Shown: piece by piece, positions 21,849 to 33,946 of the stretch
How positions within the stretch are numbered: the first letter of the stretch is position 1
Layout: the number at the start of each line of letters is the position of its first letter
Notes under the pieces: generated by a model
What the model was told of the DNA's origin: nothing
The model's input: the letters and a program-made list of their open reading frames with translations, nothing else
Database searches by the model: none
From: Hygrophila difformis
Taxonomy: Eukaryota; Streptophyta; Magnoliopsida; Lamiales; Acanthaceae
DNA: 64,000 bases
Assembly (NCBI GenBank): GCA_030278955.1
Contig: JAOANR010000013.1
Location: 45,730,191 to 45,794,190 of the forward strand
Direction of reading: 5' to 3'
Translations under genes and position numbers: made by a program

Positions 21849-23113
21849 TTTTTTTTTTTTTTGAGGAAAATAAAATTTATATCATTAGTCTCAAAAAGAG
21901 ATACAGCCCAATAAGGTTCAAGTGCAATCACACATGGCACGAACTCAGACACTACAAGATAAAACACAGTTACTACACCACATCACAAGACATCAATTCT
22001 ATCCACATAGAATCAACCAATTTGAAAGGACCGAGAGTCTCCAACACTGAGACTGACCCGAAGCAGCAGCATCAGCAACATGAGACATGCAACCCCTGGG
22101 AGCATTAGCATCTGTGTTTACTTATGAGACCGAGAGCAGCCAAAATCGTGCCTCCAACACCTTTCTTTAGCGCTTCCAATTACATTAAATATCTCAAATG
22201 ACAAAACAGATTAAGAATCCTCAAAAACCTACTGTATAGTCGTCTCTCCCCTGCTAATGGTATTCAAAACCAATGCCACGAATCAAAGGGACTAGGCTAG
22301 GATTAAACCGAGAAACAAGCTCTAGGATGCATCACAATATCAGAAGAGATAAATAGGGCTAGAAACTGATACATCTCTCATCACTGACAATCAAATAGAA
22401 CCCCATCTCATAATGAGTCAGCTACTCCAATACTATCAATCAAATAGGAATTATAAATCAGAAACTCCAATACACCAAACTACTTTACTCTTATTGCCGC
22501 AAGCTTTCCCTCTTTTTACACCTTTTTCTTCTTTTTTTTTTGTAATCATTTAATTTTTTTTTCTTTTTTTTTCTCTTTTTTTTATTTTTTTTTCTTTTTT
22601 TGGGGAAACCCGAGTGCCAACAACAGCATCAAAGAAGCTATTACAGTACCTTGTCATTCTAATACCCAATCAGGCATAAAAAACTCCCTTCCACACACTA
22701 ATGAAGCCATACCCTCACATTTTCAAGAATTCTCCCACTCCCAAGGATTCCAACACAATAATTCCAACACCCATGTAAATTATATATTAAAGGTCATAAG
22801 CGGATCCTAAAACACACAATGATACAGGGAGATATATAGCAAAAACAAAGCTAGGAGTGGTGTTGCAAAGAATGAGATGCATCAAAAGGGGTTTCTCAGA
22901 AGGACAAGAAATGGGGGTAGTCTTAGTTCCCTTGATATTCGGTGCACTGGAATGAACACTAGCAAGCTCGAGTTGAACATAAAGCAAGTTTTTGAGAATC
23001 ATACCAGATAGTATGTCAATAGCTTGATAAATCTGTTGCAATAGCTTGTCGGTCCCCACCCAATACATGTTCCAAATCACAGTAATCATTTCTCAGCTTC
23101 GCAGACCTCTATC

Positions 23114-24167
23114 TCAGTACCACACTTCTTTATTACCCTCCCCAGATGCCCCAACCTTGGCCCAATGGTCGGCTAAAGAATTCCGCTCTCTCAACACATG
23201 TTGAAACCGTACCTCTCCTGCGCACTTCAACACCGCCAGAATTGGGTCAAGGAGATCACGAAACCTCCAGGGTGTGCTTTCCGGATCCTCCACCCATTGT
23301 ACAACATTCTTTGAGTCGCATTCAAAGAGAAGTTTTAACATCGGAAAGCCTTGGTCCCGAATGAGTGATTGGCAGACCCTGTTTATGGCTTTGATCTCAG
23401 CTTCAATGGAATCAGCGACACCAATGTAGTCAGATAGTTCATAGATAACTTCTCCATCCGAATCTCTAATTACCCCTCCAATTCCTGCTGGGCCTGGATT
23501 CCCACGAGAAGAGCCATCTGTGTTGATCTTCCACCATCCGGCATGTGGTCGTATCCAAGTCAGCCCTCTACGCTTAATCCTACCTGTATTCAATGCTCCC
23601 GATTGTAGTCCATCAAGGAAGTGCCCACTTACTCCATAGCATGAGGTATCAGCGCCCGGACCTGAAGTTCTCCACCAGTAGCTCGTCCTCCATTTCACTT
23701 CTTCCACTGCCTCAGATAGAACCACCTGTTTTCCTTTGAAGATTGCATCGTTCCGAAACTTCCAGATTGTCCAGACGATTGCTATCCCAGTAGTTAACCA
23801 TAGTTGTCGTCGGCCCTTAGGAACAAAGCAGGTAAACCACCAAATCAGCAGCTGAGTAACATAACCTGGGATCGCCCAGTCTCCCCCGAACCAAGCTGTT
23901 CCCTGTCGCCACAAAGAACTTGAAAATTCACACCTGCAAAACAAATGGTCAGTAGATTCCATTTCATGTCCACACACTCCACATTGGGCGGCCGAGGACT
24001 GGATTACCCCTCTCTTTACAAGGACTTCCTTAACTGGTATAGCATGGTTAAATAGCTTCCATGCTAGTAACTTAGTTTTCATTGGAGACTTGATTTTCCA
24101 AAATAATCTCCACATCTGTTGCGTTTCAGCTTCTGCTCTATCTGTCAACAAATTCCAGTAAGAATGA
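23114..24167 (-). pseudogene. LINE ORF2 C-terminal part: zf-RVT and RNase H
   Basis: This is the continuation of the ORF2 at 29290-30023 after the copia insertion. Across the insertion the frame joins in register. The first part carries the zinc-binding reverse-transcriptase domain of plant LINEs (CGVCGHEMESTDHLFCRC). The second is an RNase H domain, with WWKINTDGSSRGNPGPAGIG containing the first catalytic Asp, then EAEIKAINR, ECDSKNVV and RNSLADHWAK. It ends at TAA 23114-23116. The frame has no other lesion, so the element was intact in this part when interrupted. Confidence 0.85.
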
Positions 24168-24172
24168 ATCGA

Positions 24173-24459
24173 TGTTGATTTCGAAGGACAACACAGAATC
24201 TTGCAATCACTGATGTATTAGATTTCAATAACAGAATTCACCCCACTACAGATACGGAGGAAAAACACAGATATAAACCTAAGCTAATGGGCCAAAAAAG
24301 GGCAGTCCTCAACAAGGAAAAGAATAAATGAATATGCTAGGCCCAACTATACAAAAAAATGTACAAAACAAGCCCAAAGATAGAATTGAGACAGATCAGC
24401 CAATTCCTTTCAATGATCGAATGCTGTTGTCTTCAGCTGGCTTGGCTTTTGCTTCAACA
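24173..24459 (-). repeat. Copia 3' LTR
   Basis: On the minus strand it begins TGTTGAAGCAAAAGCC and ends GAAATCAACA. It differs from the 5' LTR at two sites (near 24213 and 24338). The direct repeat ATCGA follows at 24168-24172. Confidence 0.95.
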
Positions 24460-25850
24460 TCCCCCCCGCAAGCTGGAGCACTCCACAGCTGCAGCTTGGA
24501 GCAAAAAAGTTGAAAGTGCTTCGGAGTTAATCCCTTAGTAAAGACATCTGCAAGTTGCTTGGAGGAGGGAACAAACAATGGTTCAATAAGTTGTTGCTGA
24601 AAGTAATCCCGAACATAATGGCAACCAACATCCAAGTGCTTAGTCCGTTCATGATGAAGAGCATTTTTGACAAGCTGTAAAGCAGACATATTATCACAGT
24701 ACAAGGGATAGGGAGATGTTAGAGGTAAATGAAGTTCTTTGAATAAAGAACCAATCCATAACAGTTCAGCTGCTCCCATTCCTAAACTCCTATATTCAGC
24801 TTCAGTGGTGCTTTTAGATACCACTTCTTGTTTCTTCGTCTTCCATGACACCAAGGAGTCCCCCAAGAAAACACAATAGCCAGTTAGTGAGCGTCGTGAA
24901 GTTGGACAATTTCCCCAGTCCGCATCACAATATCCTTCCAGTTTGAGCTCAAGGCCATAGGGATAAAATAAACCAATTTTAAGAGTGTTCTTAAGATATT
25001 GTAAAACCTGTATAACACCAAGCCAGTGAGCTGCAGTTGGGGCATGCATATGTTGACTAAGTTGTTGTACACTGAAGCAAATGTCAGGACGAGAAAAGCC
25101 TAAGTACAACAATTTGCCCACCATCCTTCTATAAAGCTGAGGGTTCTCAAAGAGAGGCCCTGTGGTGTCCAGCTGCTGGTGAGGTTTGCATGGCACATGG
25201 ACCTTAGATGTAGGAGGCAAATCAACTTCACTCAACAGATCCAACACATATTTAAGTTGTGTCACAGTATAACCAGTGGTAGTCCGAATGATCTCAAGGC
25301 CAAGAAAATAAGTAGCATCACCTAAGTCTTTAATAGTGAATTGCTTATGAAGTTTCTCCTTAATAGAAGCAATTTCCACATTATCATCCCCTGTCAACAG
25401 TATGTCATCAACATATACCACAAGTAGCACTATGCCAATGCAAGTGAATTTAAAGAAGATGCAAGGATCCGAATATGTGACTTGAAAGCCAGAGGAGAGG
25501 AGAAAACTTTTGAGAGCCATGTACCACTGTCTAGGAGCCTGCTTGAGTCCATATAGTGACTTTTTCAGTTTGCATACTTGACCGGAGGATGAAGTGAGAC
25601 CAGGAGGGCAGGACATGTAGAGTTCTTCATCTAAGTTACGATGAAGAAAAGCACTGTTGATGTCCAGTTGAGAAATGGACCATTGATTTGAGGCTGCCAA
25701 AGCTATAAGAATTCGAACACTAACGGCCTTGGCAACATGAGCAAAGGTTTCATTGAAGTCCTTTCCAAACCGCTGATGAAACCCCTTAGCAACTAATCGA
25801 GCTTTGTGCTTGCTTATACTTCCATCTGGATTGTACTTCACTCGGAACAC
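24396..25850 (-). pseudogene. Copia reverse transcriptase and RNase H
   Basis: This is the C-terminal part of the copia polyprotein. The RT domain shows FNETFAHVAKAVSVR, a DINSAFLHRNLDEELYM block and the catalytic YVDDILLTGDD. The RNase H part shows YCDADWGNCPTSRRS and SKSTTEAEYRSLGMGA, and ends near KQLADVFTKGLTPKHF. The reading frame continues that of the integrase segment. The break upstream is a single TAG (25899-25901) where the family normally has Trp. The tail after about residue 455 reads through the PPT into the LTR. Confidence 0.9.
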
Positions 25851-25898
25851 CCATTTACAGCCTATTGGCTTCTTTCCTGGTGGTAAGGGGACAATGTC

Positions 25899-27161
25899 CT
25901 ATGTTTCATTTCTTTTGAGTGCCTCCAATTCTAACTCAATGGCTTTATCCCAATGAGGGATGCCATTAGCTTCTGTAAAGGACAAGGGCTCATATTCTGG
26001 ACTGAAAACAGAGCTACAAACATAGTCCTTGAATTTTACAGGTCTTCTAGTTATTCTTTTTGGCCTTGGAGAAGGTTCATGAGGTACTGTCACCTCTGTG
26101 CTAAAAATAGTGGAAGGAAGGTTATCCACAGGAGGTGGAGAACCTAAGGATGAGTCAGGCAGGGCCAACTCATCAGAGATGTATGTAGTCTGCCTTTCAG
26201 TGGAAATGGCAGGGGAGTTAATTTGAGTAGTATGGCTCACTGACCCTTGTGGAGTCAGAGGAGAGTGCACAGAAGCCTGAGAAGCAGAAGGCTCTTCAGG
26301 TAGATTGCTTGAGCAGCTATAGGAAGTGTTGGATGAGGGATGAATTTGGTAAAGATTCATTGGGTTAGACTGAGGTAGAGATAGACTATTGTGCTCAGTA
26401 GAAATCTCATGTGATGTATTTTTGAAAGGAAATATCAGATCATGGAAAATCACATCCCTAGTTATTACAACCTTTTTAGTGTCTAAAATGAGGACTTTAT
26501 ACCCTTTCTTATTAGTGGCAATACCCAAATGAATCCCTTTCATACCCCTCGGATCAAGCTTACCAGTAGGACAAGAAATTTTTGCATAACACAAACATCC
26601 AAAAGTATGCAATTCAGAAAGATCAGGTTTGGATTTAAATAGGATTTCATATGGGGACTGCCAGTTGAGGACTTTGGATGGAAGTCTATTTATCAAGTAA
26701 GAAGCAGCAAGAACAGCATCACCCCAATATGTTTTTGAGACAGATGATGTAAGAAGCAAACTCCTTGCAACTTGAATGAGGTGTTGATGCTTTCTTTCAA
26801 CCCTTCCATTCTGTTGAGGAGTATAAACACAAGATGTTTGGTGGATTATACCCAATGAGGTAAACAGATTAAGACAAGTTTGATTGCAAAACTCAGTTCC
26901 ATTGTCTGTTGGAATCACTTTCACTCCCCTTTGGAATTGGTTTTTAACATAAGCAAAGAAATTGGATAAGAGGGAGGATGTATCAGATTTGTGGTGTAAT
27001 AAATAGATCCTTGTGGCTCTAGAACAATCATCCACAATGGTTAAAAGAAATTTGAAACCACATCTATCCCCTAGAGAGAAGGGACCCCATAAATCACAAT
27101 GAATAAGATCAAAACAGTTGGAAGCATGAGATTGACTATTTCCAAAAGGAAGTCTATGCAT
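25899..27161 (-). pseudogene. Copia integrase segment
   Basis: This is the middle of the copia polyprotein. It shows the integrase core with the D,D,E residues in VDDCSRATRIYLL, PTDNGTEFCN and QQNGRVERKHQHL. The C-terminal part has the usual YAKISCPTGKLDPRG-like region and a long Ser/Pro-rich linker before RT. It is cut from the gag-protease part by TAA 27165-27167 and from RT by TAG 25899-25901. Both stops fit single transitions of the expected sense codons. All three segments share one frame. Confidence 0.9.
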
Positions 27162-27164
27162 TTT

Positions 27165-28895
27165 TTATTCAAAACACACATCACAGGGTGCTGATCTCAC
27201 AGGATCAGTTATAAAACCCAATTTGTTCATTACAATGGCTGAAGGGTGGCCAAGTTTGTTGTGCCAAATGGAATAGGCATTGCTATCAGTAAAGGTTGCT
27301 AAAGCAGTAAGAGAAAAAGGAAAATAGCTATCTATGTTGAAAACATAGAGTTTGTTCAGTAGAGTTCCCTTAAGGAGTGTCTTTCTAGAAGTGAGGGCCT
27401 GCAAAATGCAAGAGGAATCGTCAAAAATGGCAACACAATGCAGTTCCCTGGTTAGTTGACTTATAGAGAGCAAGTTCAACACCAAACCAGGGACAAAGTA
27501 CACATTTGGTACAATAACCCCTTTGCAGAGCTTGATTGAACCAATGTGTGAAGGAGATTTTGAGGTGCCGTCTGGCAGAATGATAGGGTGAGATGGCTTA
27601 AAAGGTTGAGTGTCAAACATCAATGAAAAGTTAGCACAGAGATGGCAGCTTGCCCCAAAGTCTAATAACCATAGGCCATTAAGAGAACTAAAAATTGAGG
27701 CATTACCTGCTGTATCAAACACACTGCCAGCAAAATCCATGGGAGTGGGGGAATTTGTGCCAAGTTGAGACCTCATTTCTTTAATCAAGTCTTCAAGTTT
27801 GGAGATTCTTCCTTCAGCTGTTATAGCCATTTCATTGTTGAGTGATCTTGTAGCTTCTGTGCCACCTGTTGTAACCACAGCTCCTGCCACAGGTTTAGTC
27901 TTCCTTTTCTCATTCAATGCTTTGTACCAATCTGGAACTGTACCAGTGACAAGGAAACAATTTGCTTTGCTATGCCCGGTCTTCTTGCAGTGATCGCAAT
28001 AGGCATTTTTGTTTGCCAATTGGTAGCATCTATCTTTGGTATGTCCTGTTTTCTTGCAATATGTACATGTCACTGGTCCCTTCTTCTCAGTTCCAGATTT
28101 ATCACCACTACCAATATTCTTAACAGTTTGGTTCCTTTCATAGGATGCTAAGACAAAGCTAGAGCTGTTTTCCAGACCATTATGTCCTATTATGCCTCTT
28201 TGTGACTCACAGTTGCAGATCATCCCAAAAGCCACATCAACAGAAGGTAATGGATTCATGATGAGAATCTGATTACAGATGGGTGCATAATCTTCATTCA
28301 ATCCCATTAAAAATTGTATGAGCAAGTCTTCTTCATCAGATTGAATGAGATCCTTCAGACTTTGTTTATTTTTGGTGGCAAAAGGTTTGACAGATCTAAA
28401 CTCTCTCCATAACATCTTAAGTTCTCCATAATAATCAGAAACAAAACGATTTCCTTGAAGAAAATTAGCAATTTTTCTTCTTAACATCAGAATCTGAGCA
28501 CCATTGACCTTGTCATAACATTCCTTAAGTTCTTTCCACAAGGATTGGGCACTATCAGAATGCACAAATCGTCTAGCTATATCAGGGTTCATAGAGTTAC
28601 GCAACCAAGCCAAAATAAGAGTGTCCACCTTCTTCCAGGACTTATATACAGGATCAGTAAGTGGAGGAGAAGGGAATGTACCATCAATAAAACAATCCTT
28701 ACCCTTAATGTAGAGAGCACCTTCAACAGCAACTTTCCAAGCTGTCCAGTTTGGGCCATCCAGAAGGACTGTTGTAAGCAGAAGGTGAGGTTGGTCAGCA
28801 CTTTTAAGCCGTAGAGCTTCATCCCTGGAGGTTTGAGCTTCATCCTTAGAGGTTTGGGAAGCATTATCATCATCAGAGGAGGATCCAGATGACAT
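27165..28895 (-). pseudogene. Copia gag, zinc knuckles, protease, integrase HHCC
   Basis: This is a 576-aa frame starting at ATG 28893-28895, about 90 bp after the PBS. The gag part (Retrotran_gag_2/UBN2 type) is followed by two CCHC knuckles, CTYCKKTGHTKDRC and CDHCKKTGHSKANC. The aspartic protease site reads LLDFGASCHL, so the usual Ser after the catalytic Asp is Phe (codon TTT at 27657-27659). The integrase zinc-binding HHCC (WHNKLGHPS ... CDVC) ends the segment just before TAA 27165-27167. The protease change and the stop should make the element non-autonomous. Confidence 0.9.
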
Positions 28896-28997
28896 AGTAA
28901 ACGTTGATGTTTTGAAAAAAAGAGTAAAGATTGAGATAGCCGAAGCTGAATTAGAGGTTGAGGAAGATGAAATCAGGAGCGCAGGGCTCTGATACCA

Positions 28998-29284
28998 TGT
29001 TGATTTCGAAGGACAACACAGAATCTTGCAATCGCTGATGTATTAGATTTCAATAACAGAATTCACCCCACTACAGATACGGAGGAAAAACACAGATATA
29101 AACCTAAGCTAATGGGCCAAAAAAGGGCAGTCCTCAACAAGGAAAAGAATAAATGAATATGCAAGGCCCAACTATACAAAAAAATGTACAAAACAAGCCC
29201 AAAGATAGAATTGAGACAGATCAGCCAATTCCTTTCAATGATCGAATGCTGTTGTCTTCAGCTGGCTTGGCTTTTGCTTCAACA
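28998..29284 (-). repeat. Copia 5' LTR
   Basis: This lies at the upstream end of the minus-strand element, next to PBS 28984-28997. The duplicated target ATCGA is at 29285-29289. It holds the element's promoter by analogy with other copia LTRs, but no TATA box is obvious. Confidence 0.95.
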
Positions 29285-30023
29285 ATCGAGAATACCCCAT
29301 TCCCCTCAAGTGTCCACACAACTCGATCCTTTAGAAAACGACTTAACTTCTTACGGTTTATCACTATGTAGAAATGATCCCATACTTCATTCTCCCAATC
29401 AAACAGTGACCTTCTCATTTGAAAATTCCAACACCATTCAAGGCCCGACCAATATCCATAGTCAGCCACCATACCTTCTTTATAATCCATCAACGTAAAC
29501 AATCTAGGAAATAGTTCTTTCAATGCTATCCCTTCCTCTACCCAAATATCATACCAGAAGCGAGTTGATAACCCATTCCCCACGCATATTTTAAATGAGC
29601 CCCTGCCTCTGTCCAAGCTTGACCTCTCCCAAACGTTGCAAATGCTTCCCCACAATGATCTACGTTGTCTTGCCCCTGGTATTAAAGGAGAATCGCCACC
29701 ATAGTAGTTTTTGTCAATTACCTCCTTCCACAGGGTGTTTTCCCTTCCAAATCTCCATTTCCATTTGAGAAGTAGAGCCTCATTTAGCCTTTGGATGTCC
29801 CACAAGCCCAGACCCCCGTCCTCTTTATGAAAACAGATTTTACCCCATCCTATCGTGTGAAGTTTTCTGTTGCCCTCAGTATCGTTCCAAAAGAATTCCC
29901 TTTTGGCTTTCTCCAGGCGATCCGCCACCTCCTTAGGGACCTTGAATATCGATAAGAAATACACGGGGAGGCTTTGCAATATTGATTTAATTAAACATAA
30001 CCTACCGGCCTGCGTTAATAACT
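29285..30023 (-). pseudogene. LINE RT C-terminal part (5'-truncated)
   Basis: This is the 5' portion of the truncated LINE ORF2. It starts abruptly within the RT thumb region (SILQSLPVYFLSIFKVPK), then has KICFHKEDGGLGLWDI and NEALLLKWKWRFG, typical of plant L1 RT C-terminal regions. The frame is open until the copia element at 29284. It continues at 24167 in the same frame, so the copia inserted within the zf-RVT region (GVFSI... junction). Confidence 0.85.
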
Positions 30024-30721
30024 ACAATTGAAGATTGATTGATTCAAATAATTCAAATATTGATTAATAACCTTCATACCTCTTGTTGATCTGCCTCCAC
30101 TCAACATTCGCTTGAACTGCAATTACTACAATACTCTCATATCACATCAAAATGATGGCTATTGGGGAATACAAAAAAAAAAAAATGAAAAAATGAAAAA
30201 AAGGAAGAAAGAAAAATGAAATAGAAAGAAATGGCAGTCGAGTTGCTCTTTCCTTGTGCCTATTTCACTTTTGTCCAAATCCAGATTCAGACAACCTTCC
30301 GGAAGGCCCGAAATGGAGGGCTCTAATCAACCATTCCGCTACATCAGAGACGGGAACATTGCCACCTCTTGTTTCTCCAACACGAAAACTTATGAAATCA
30401 ATTTCTTCATGTATAAAATAGGAACAAATTAAGTACTCGTGTTGGAAGAGGGAACATTCTGGACATCATATTCTGATTAATCCAAATAAATGGATAGGCA
30501 TTAAGTACCCGTGTACTCTCTGAAATTGAACCATTCAATGTTTTTGATTATTTCTGCCAATTCTTCAATAAATGGATAGGCATTATTTCCCAATGAGATA
30601 CACCCTCCAAAGTGTAAAATCCTGTAGTTTCCATATAACTTATTTATTTTTGCTTCCTCTGAGTTGTCCATGTGGAATCTAATCATATGTTTCAATTACG
30701 CATATGATTTTACTGATACAG
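30024..30721. other. Flanking duplicated sequence, no gene
   Basis: 30024-30190 resumes the repeat unit interrupted by the LINE and matches 11110-11240. 30360-30480 matches 11285-11405 (CTCTTGTTTCTCCAACACGA onward). The 64-aa minus frame at 30501-30695 is not supported. The last bases form the polypyrimidine/AG acceptor of the importin pseudogene. Confidence 0.5.
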
Positions 30722-32308
30722 GTACAACACATGAGCGTGCCACATGTTGAACAGTTCACTGACTTACTATTGTCAATCCCAGCAGAAGGTCATCAAAAAT
30801 GCATTTGCTTATGTGATGTTTGAATGGTCACCACTGCAAGGCAAGTGTAGATAAATCATAAATGGTATACTGTACATTTTAAGTCTTGATATCAATTGAT
30901 TAAATAAATGCCTTATACTCCAATGTGGATCGCCTGTATTAACTATTAACTAGTAGGTGGTTTTTTTATGTCTTGCTGAATCCAGGCGAAGTTCAGGGAG
31001 CTTACCAAATTAAAGTAACAACTTCTGCTTTAGCTTTACTGCTCTTGACCAGGCATGCTGAATTAGGGAATGTCCATGTTCAGGGCGACCTTATTCAGGT
31101 AGCACTTTCCTTGTTATTCCATTATGTAATTGCTAGACACTCTCACTGATTCCTTTTGTATTTTTTTAGTCTGGAACAGGAATAACTACACGTTCCAGGG
31201 CTAAGAAAAAACCTGAGCAATGGACTATGGTGCCGCTCCCTGCCAAGGTACTTGTTCCCATAAGCAAACGCATTGTCTAAGTCACACTTCAGATCATCCG
31301 TTCCCAACTTCCTACCATCCTTCTGTACCGATGATTAATAAATGACTTTCGTACAATTAATTTATTTTTAGACAACTTGTTTATCAGAACTTGGCAGTTT
31401 CTGCTTATTTAGATTATATATATTTATTTTCATATTTTGGCAATTTGTGAGTTGCTTGGATAGAGGAGAGATCTGATCTCTTTTAAGTCATTCTATCTCT
31501 ATCTCAATTATGTCATTGTGCTTCTTGAAACAATAGATTCTCGCGCTACTGGCTGATGCTTTGCTGGAAATCCAAGAACAAGTAGATGCAGATAATGAGG
31601 TGCTCTCACTATGTTTTCATGTATCTGGACTATTAAGAAGCTGTTGACTTCAATTGGAAATCTGATCTTTTGTGGTGATGCATTTGGCAGGGTAGCGATT
31701 GGGAAGAAGTTCAAAATGGAGATTCCGCAAAAAATGATGATTTCCTTCACTCTGCCAATCCAAAATCACACAACAGACCTACATATGAATATCTTGAGGC
31801 CATTGCAAAGGCTTTCAACGAGGTTTCTACTTGTCAATTTCCTTTTTAGAATATTCTTTTTTTCATTTTTTTTATTTATACATTTTGGTTTGCATTATGT
31901 CCTTGTTTATATATGTTAATTAAGGACCTAGAAGATGACCTTGATGATGAGATCCTCAGCAACGCCGATCCTCTTAATGAGGTACTTTTATTATGCATAA
32001 GATAATCGTCTCTTCCAATAATGTGTGGCTATTTGTCGCTCTAATACTTGTTTTGTTACTCAAATCTTTTAGATTAATTTGGTGAGCTCTCTTGTTGAAA
32101 TTCTCAACGGCTGATGGGCAGTATTTTGAACATCTTTTCCAGGTCTTGTTAAACCCCCTTGAGTATTAATATGATCTCTTACCATTTACGCCTTACTTGC
32201 CTCGTTCTGGGCTTCATGGTGTAGTTATTTACTTGCAATTGCCTTTTTGTGCTGTAGATTTTCACAAAGCCTCGGCAAAAGGCAATCCAGTTGGTTCTAA
32301 GAGGGTGA
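30722..32308 (+). pseudogene. Importin-9-like pseudogene, 3' exons only
   Basis: Eight exons with canonical acceptors are visible: 30722-30840, 30986-31098, 31170-31247, 31537-31599, 31691-31822, 31925-31981, 32073-32142, 32258-32308. They encode the C-terminal end of an importin-beta-family nuclear transport receptor of the importin-9 type. Recognisable pieces are VPHVEQFTDLLLSIPAEGH, GAYQIKVTTSALALL, KKKPEQWTMVPLPAK, SDWEEVQNGDSAK, RPTYEYLEAIAKAFNE and SNADPLNEINL. Exon 1 has one extra A in a run (30795-30799) that shifts the frame. Exon 7 has a second shift or small loss near 32098. The first intron uses a GC donor (AAG/GCAAGT, 30841). All N-terminal exons are missing. It is probably a segmental duplicate fragment. 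Confidence 0.85.
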
Positions 32309-32858
32309 AGGATGTGATTGTCAGCTTGTGTTGTGCATGCAAATATGGTATTCTTTTTAATTTTATTTATTTGTGCTTCATTTTATTGCCACATGAAGGT
32401 CTTGCCTGTACATTAGTTACAGATTGTTCGGAAGAGAGGGCATTACTGTAGGAATTGTGGTTTTGGTAATTATTAATTTGTTGTGGTGGTTGCTGTAAAC
32501 ATGATGGCCGCTCGGGTCGAGTATAATTGATGGCGATTAAGGTCCTATTTAATAAGATCATTTACTATCATTTAATTAGAATAGGTTTAAAGTATTTATT
32601 TAATTCGAATATAGTATTGAACATTTGATTTACTCTGCATTTTTTAGTTCTCTACGACAAGGTCAAGTAAATCCGTTTTTTTTTTTAAAAAAAAAATGCT
32701 CTTTAGAGGCTTTGAAAGTTGGTTTATTCAAAGAAATTTGAAAACTGAATTGATTGTAGTAAAAGCACAAAGAGCGGGAGTGATTGTTGTGTAGATTTTG
32801 CGCATGCAATCTAATCTATGACGGCAATGTGAGAATGTGATGCTCTGGGTAGTTTATA

Positions 32859-33311
32859 CTCCCTCCCTCCCATTAAAAGTGGTCACTATTCCTTTTTGGG
32901 GTATCTCATGAAAAGTGGTCACTTTCCCTTTTAAGTAAATTAGATTAACATAAACATAATTAAAAACCCCACAATAATGACAATTGTACTTTATGCACAA
33001 AGTCCCTATATATGTTTAATCATTAATATCTCAAAATGGGTATAAATAAAAATTATATAAAATATATATTCTAAAACTATACGATTAGACGATTCCAACA
33101 AGATCACACTTGACTATTTTTGTCTTTCTACATCATTACGATAACATTAAGTCAAAGTTAAATAATAAATATGGTTAAAAGTCAAATGTAACCATTATAA
33201 ATTAGATGGATGAATTAGTCAAATTTACTCACACCACTTTAACTACTAAATCCCACTACCTAAATTCTCGTACCCAAAAGAAAGGGGCCACTTATATTGG
33301 GACGGAGGGAA
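32859..33311. mobile_element. Stowaway MITE (453 bp)
   Basis: The ends CTCCCTCCCTCCCATTAAAA and TTGGGACGGAGGGAA are inverted and flanked by TA (32857-32858, 33312-33313). The internal sequence ACTATACGATTAGACGA...AACAAGATC is shared with other Stowaway members in the window (near 9870, 19430, 60310). Confidence 0.88.
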
Positions 33312-33912
33312 TATAATGCTTATGACGGTTATATCCGGATATGGTTTTGTGATATCATTTTTAACCAATTATAACCTCACTACTCTCTCACCAAGTATGT
33401 ATATTTATATTTCCCCAAGAGCTTCCGTTCTTAGGACTTGGTCCTCGATTGAAACCCCGTCGTTCAAAAGTAGTGTACAAGTTATGGTTTTGGTCTTGTG
33501 GAGAGGTAGGTAGATTCTCTTCTTTATTGTTGGATTCACAAAATTCAAGTCAAGAGTAGAGTTTATTACTATATCTAGAACGGGGGGAGTTCGATGTTTA
33601 CTGGGGGATTATTTTGGTGATTTTGTTGGTCCCATCACCCATGGGTTATTATCTTATCCTTTTGGGAACATACCTAAAAAATACCTAATTCCAAAAGAAC
33701 TTACCACTTTAATACCCCAAACAATTTTTCTTCCTCTAAACCCCCCAACCAAAAACAAAAATTCATATAAGGTACATGGAGAGATAAAATTTTAAAATAA
33801 AGACCATTTTACCCTTAAAACATAAAATCAAAGAAATAATATCTAAAAATTACCTAAAAGAGTTTAACACTTCTCTAAAAAGTGCCCAAAAAACACACCC
33901 CCTCTAAAAATT
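33312..33912. other. Left flank of the provirus
   Basis: No gene. The part before about 33540 is host-like. 33600-33912 is A/C-rich and could be viral leader, since in a circular genome the leader precedes the PBS. The host/virus junction cannot be placed. The 65-aa frame at 33316-33513 is not supported. Confidence 0.35.
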
Positions 33913-33924
33913 TGGTATCAGAGC
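33913..33924 (+). other. Pararetrovirus tRNA-Met primer binding site
   Basis: TGGTATCAGAGC is complementary to the 3' end of initiator tRNA-Met, where caulimovirids start minus-strand DNA synthesis. By convention it marks position 1 of the circular genome. The first ORF begins 22 nt later. Confidence 0.88.
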
Positions 33925-33946
33925 ATAAGTTGTGATTTTAGGGCTT

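Larger units (their letters stand above)
24173..29284 (-). mobile_element. Ty1/copia retrotransposon, nearly complete
   Basis: This 5112-bp element lies on the minus strand. Its 287-bp LTRs (24173-24459 and 28998-29284) differ at only two positions that I can see. It is flanked by the 5-bp duplication ATCGA (24168-24172, 29285-29289). The PBS TGGTATCAGAGCCC (28984-28997) directly abuts the 5' LTR, and a PPT with seven Gs (24461-24470) abuts the 3' LTR. It encodes gag, protease, integrase, RT and RNase H in copia order in one frame broken by two stops. The near-identical LTRs point to recent insertion into the LINE. Confidence 0.95.
21850..30023 (-). mobile_element. 5'-truncated L1-type LINE (interrupted by copia)
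   Basis: This minus-strand LINE ends in an A tail (plus-strand T run 21850-21862). It is flanked by the 13-bp direct repeat ACAATTGAAGATT at 21837-21849 and 30024-30036. The coding part starts within the RT C-terminal region (30023), continues through the zf-RVT region, is split by a copia element at 29284/24173, and resumes with the rest of zf-RVT and RNase H. The 3' UTR (21863-23113) includes a T-rich tract at 22500-22610. Endonuclease and most of RT are missing, the usual result of incomplete reverse transcription. Confidence 0.9.

Noticed and set aside
30501..30695. 64-aa minus-strand frame near the importin pseudogene
   Set aside because: No recognisable domain or splice context; contains a short repeated phrase (AATGGATAGGCATTA).
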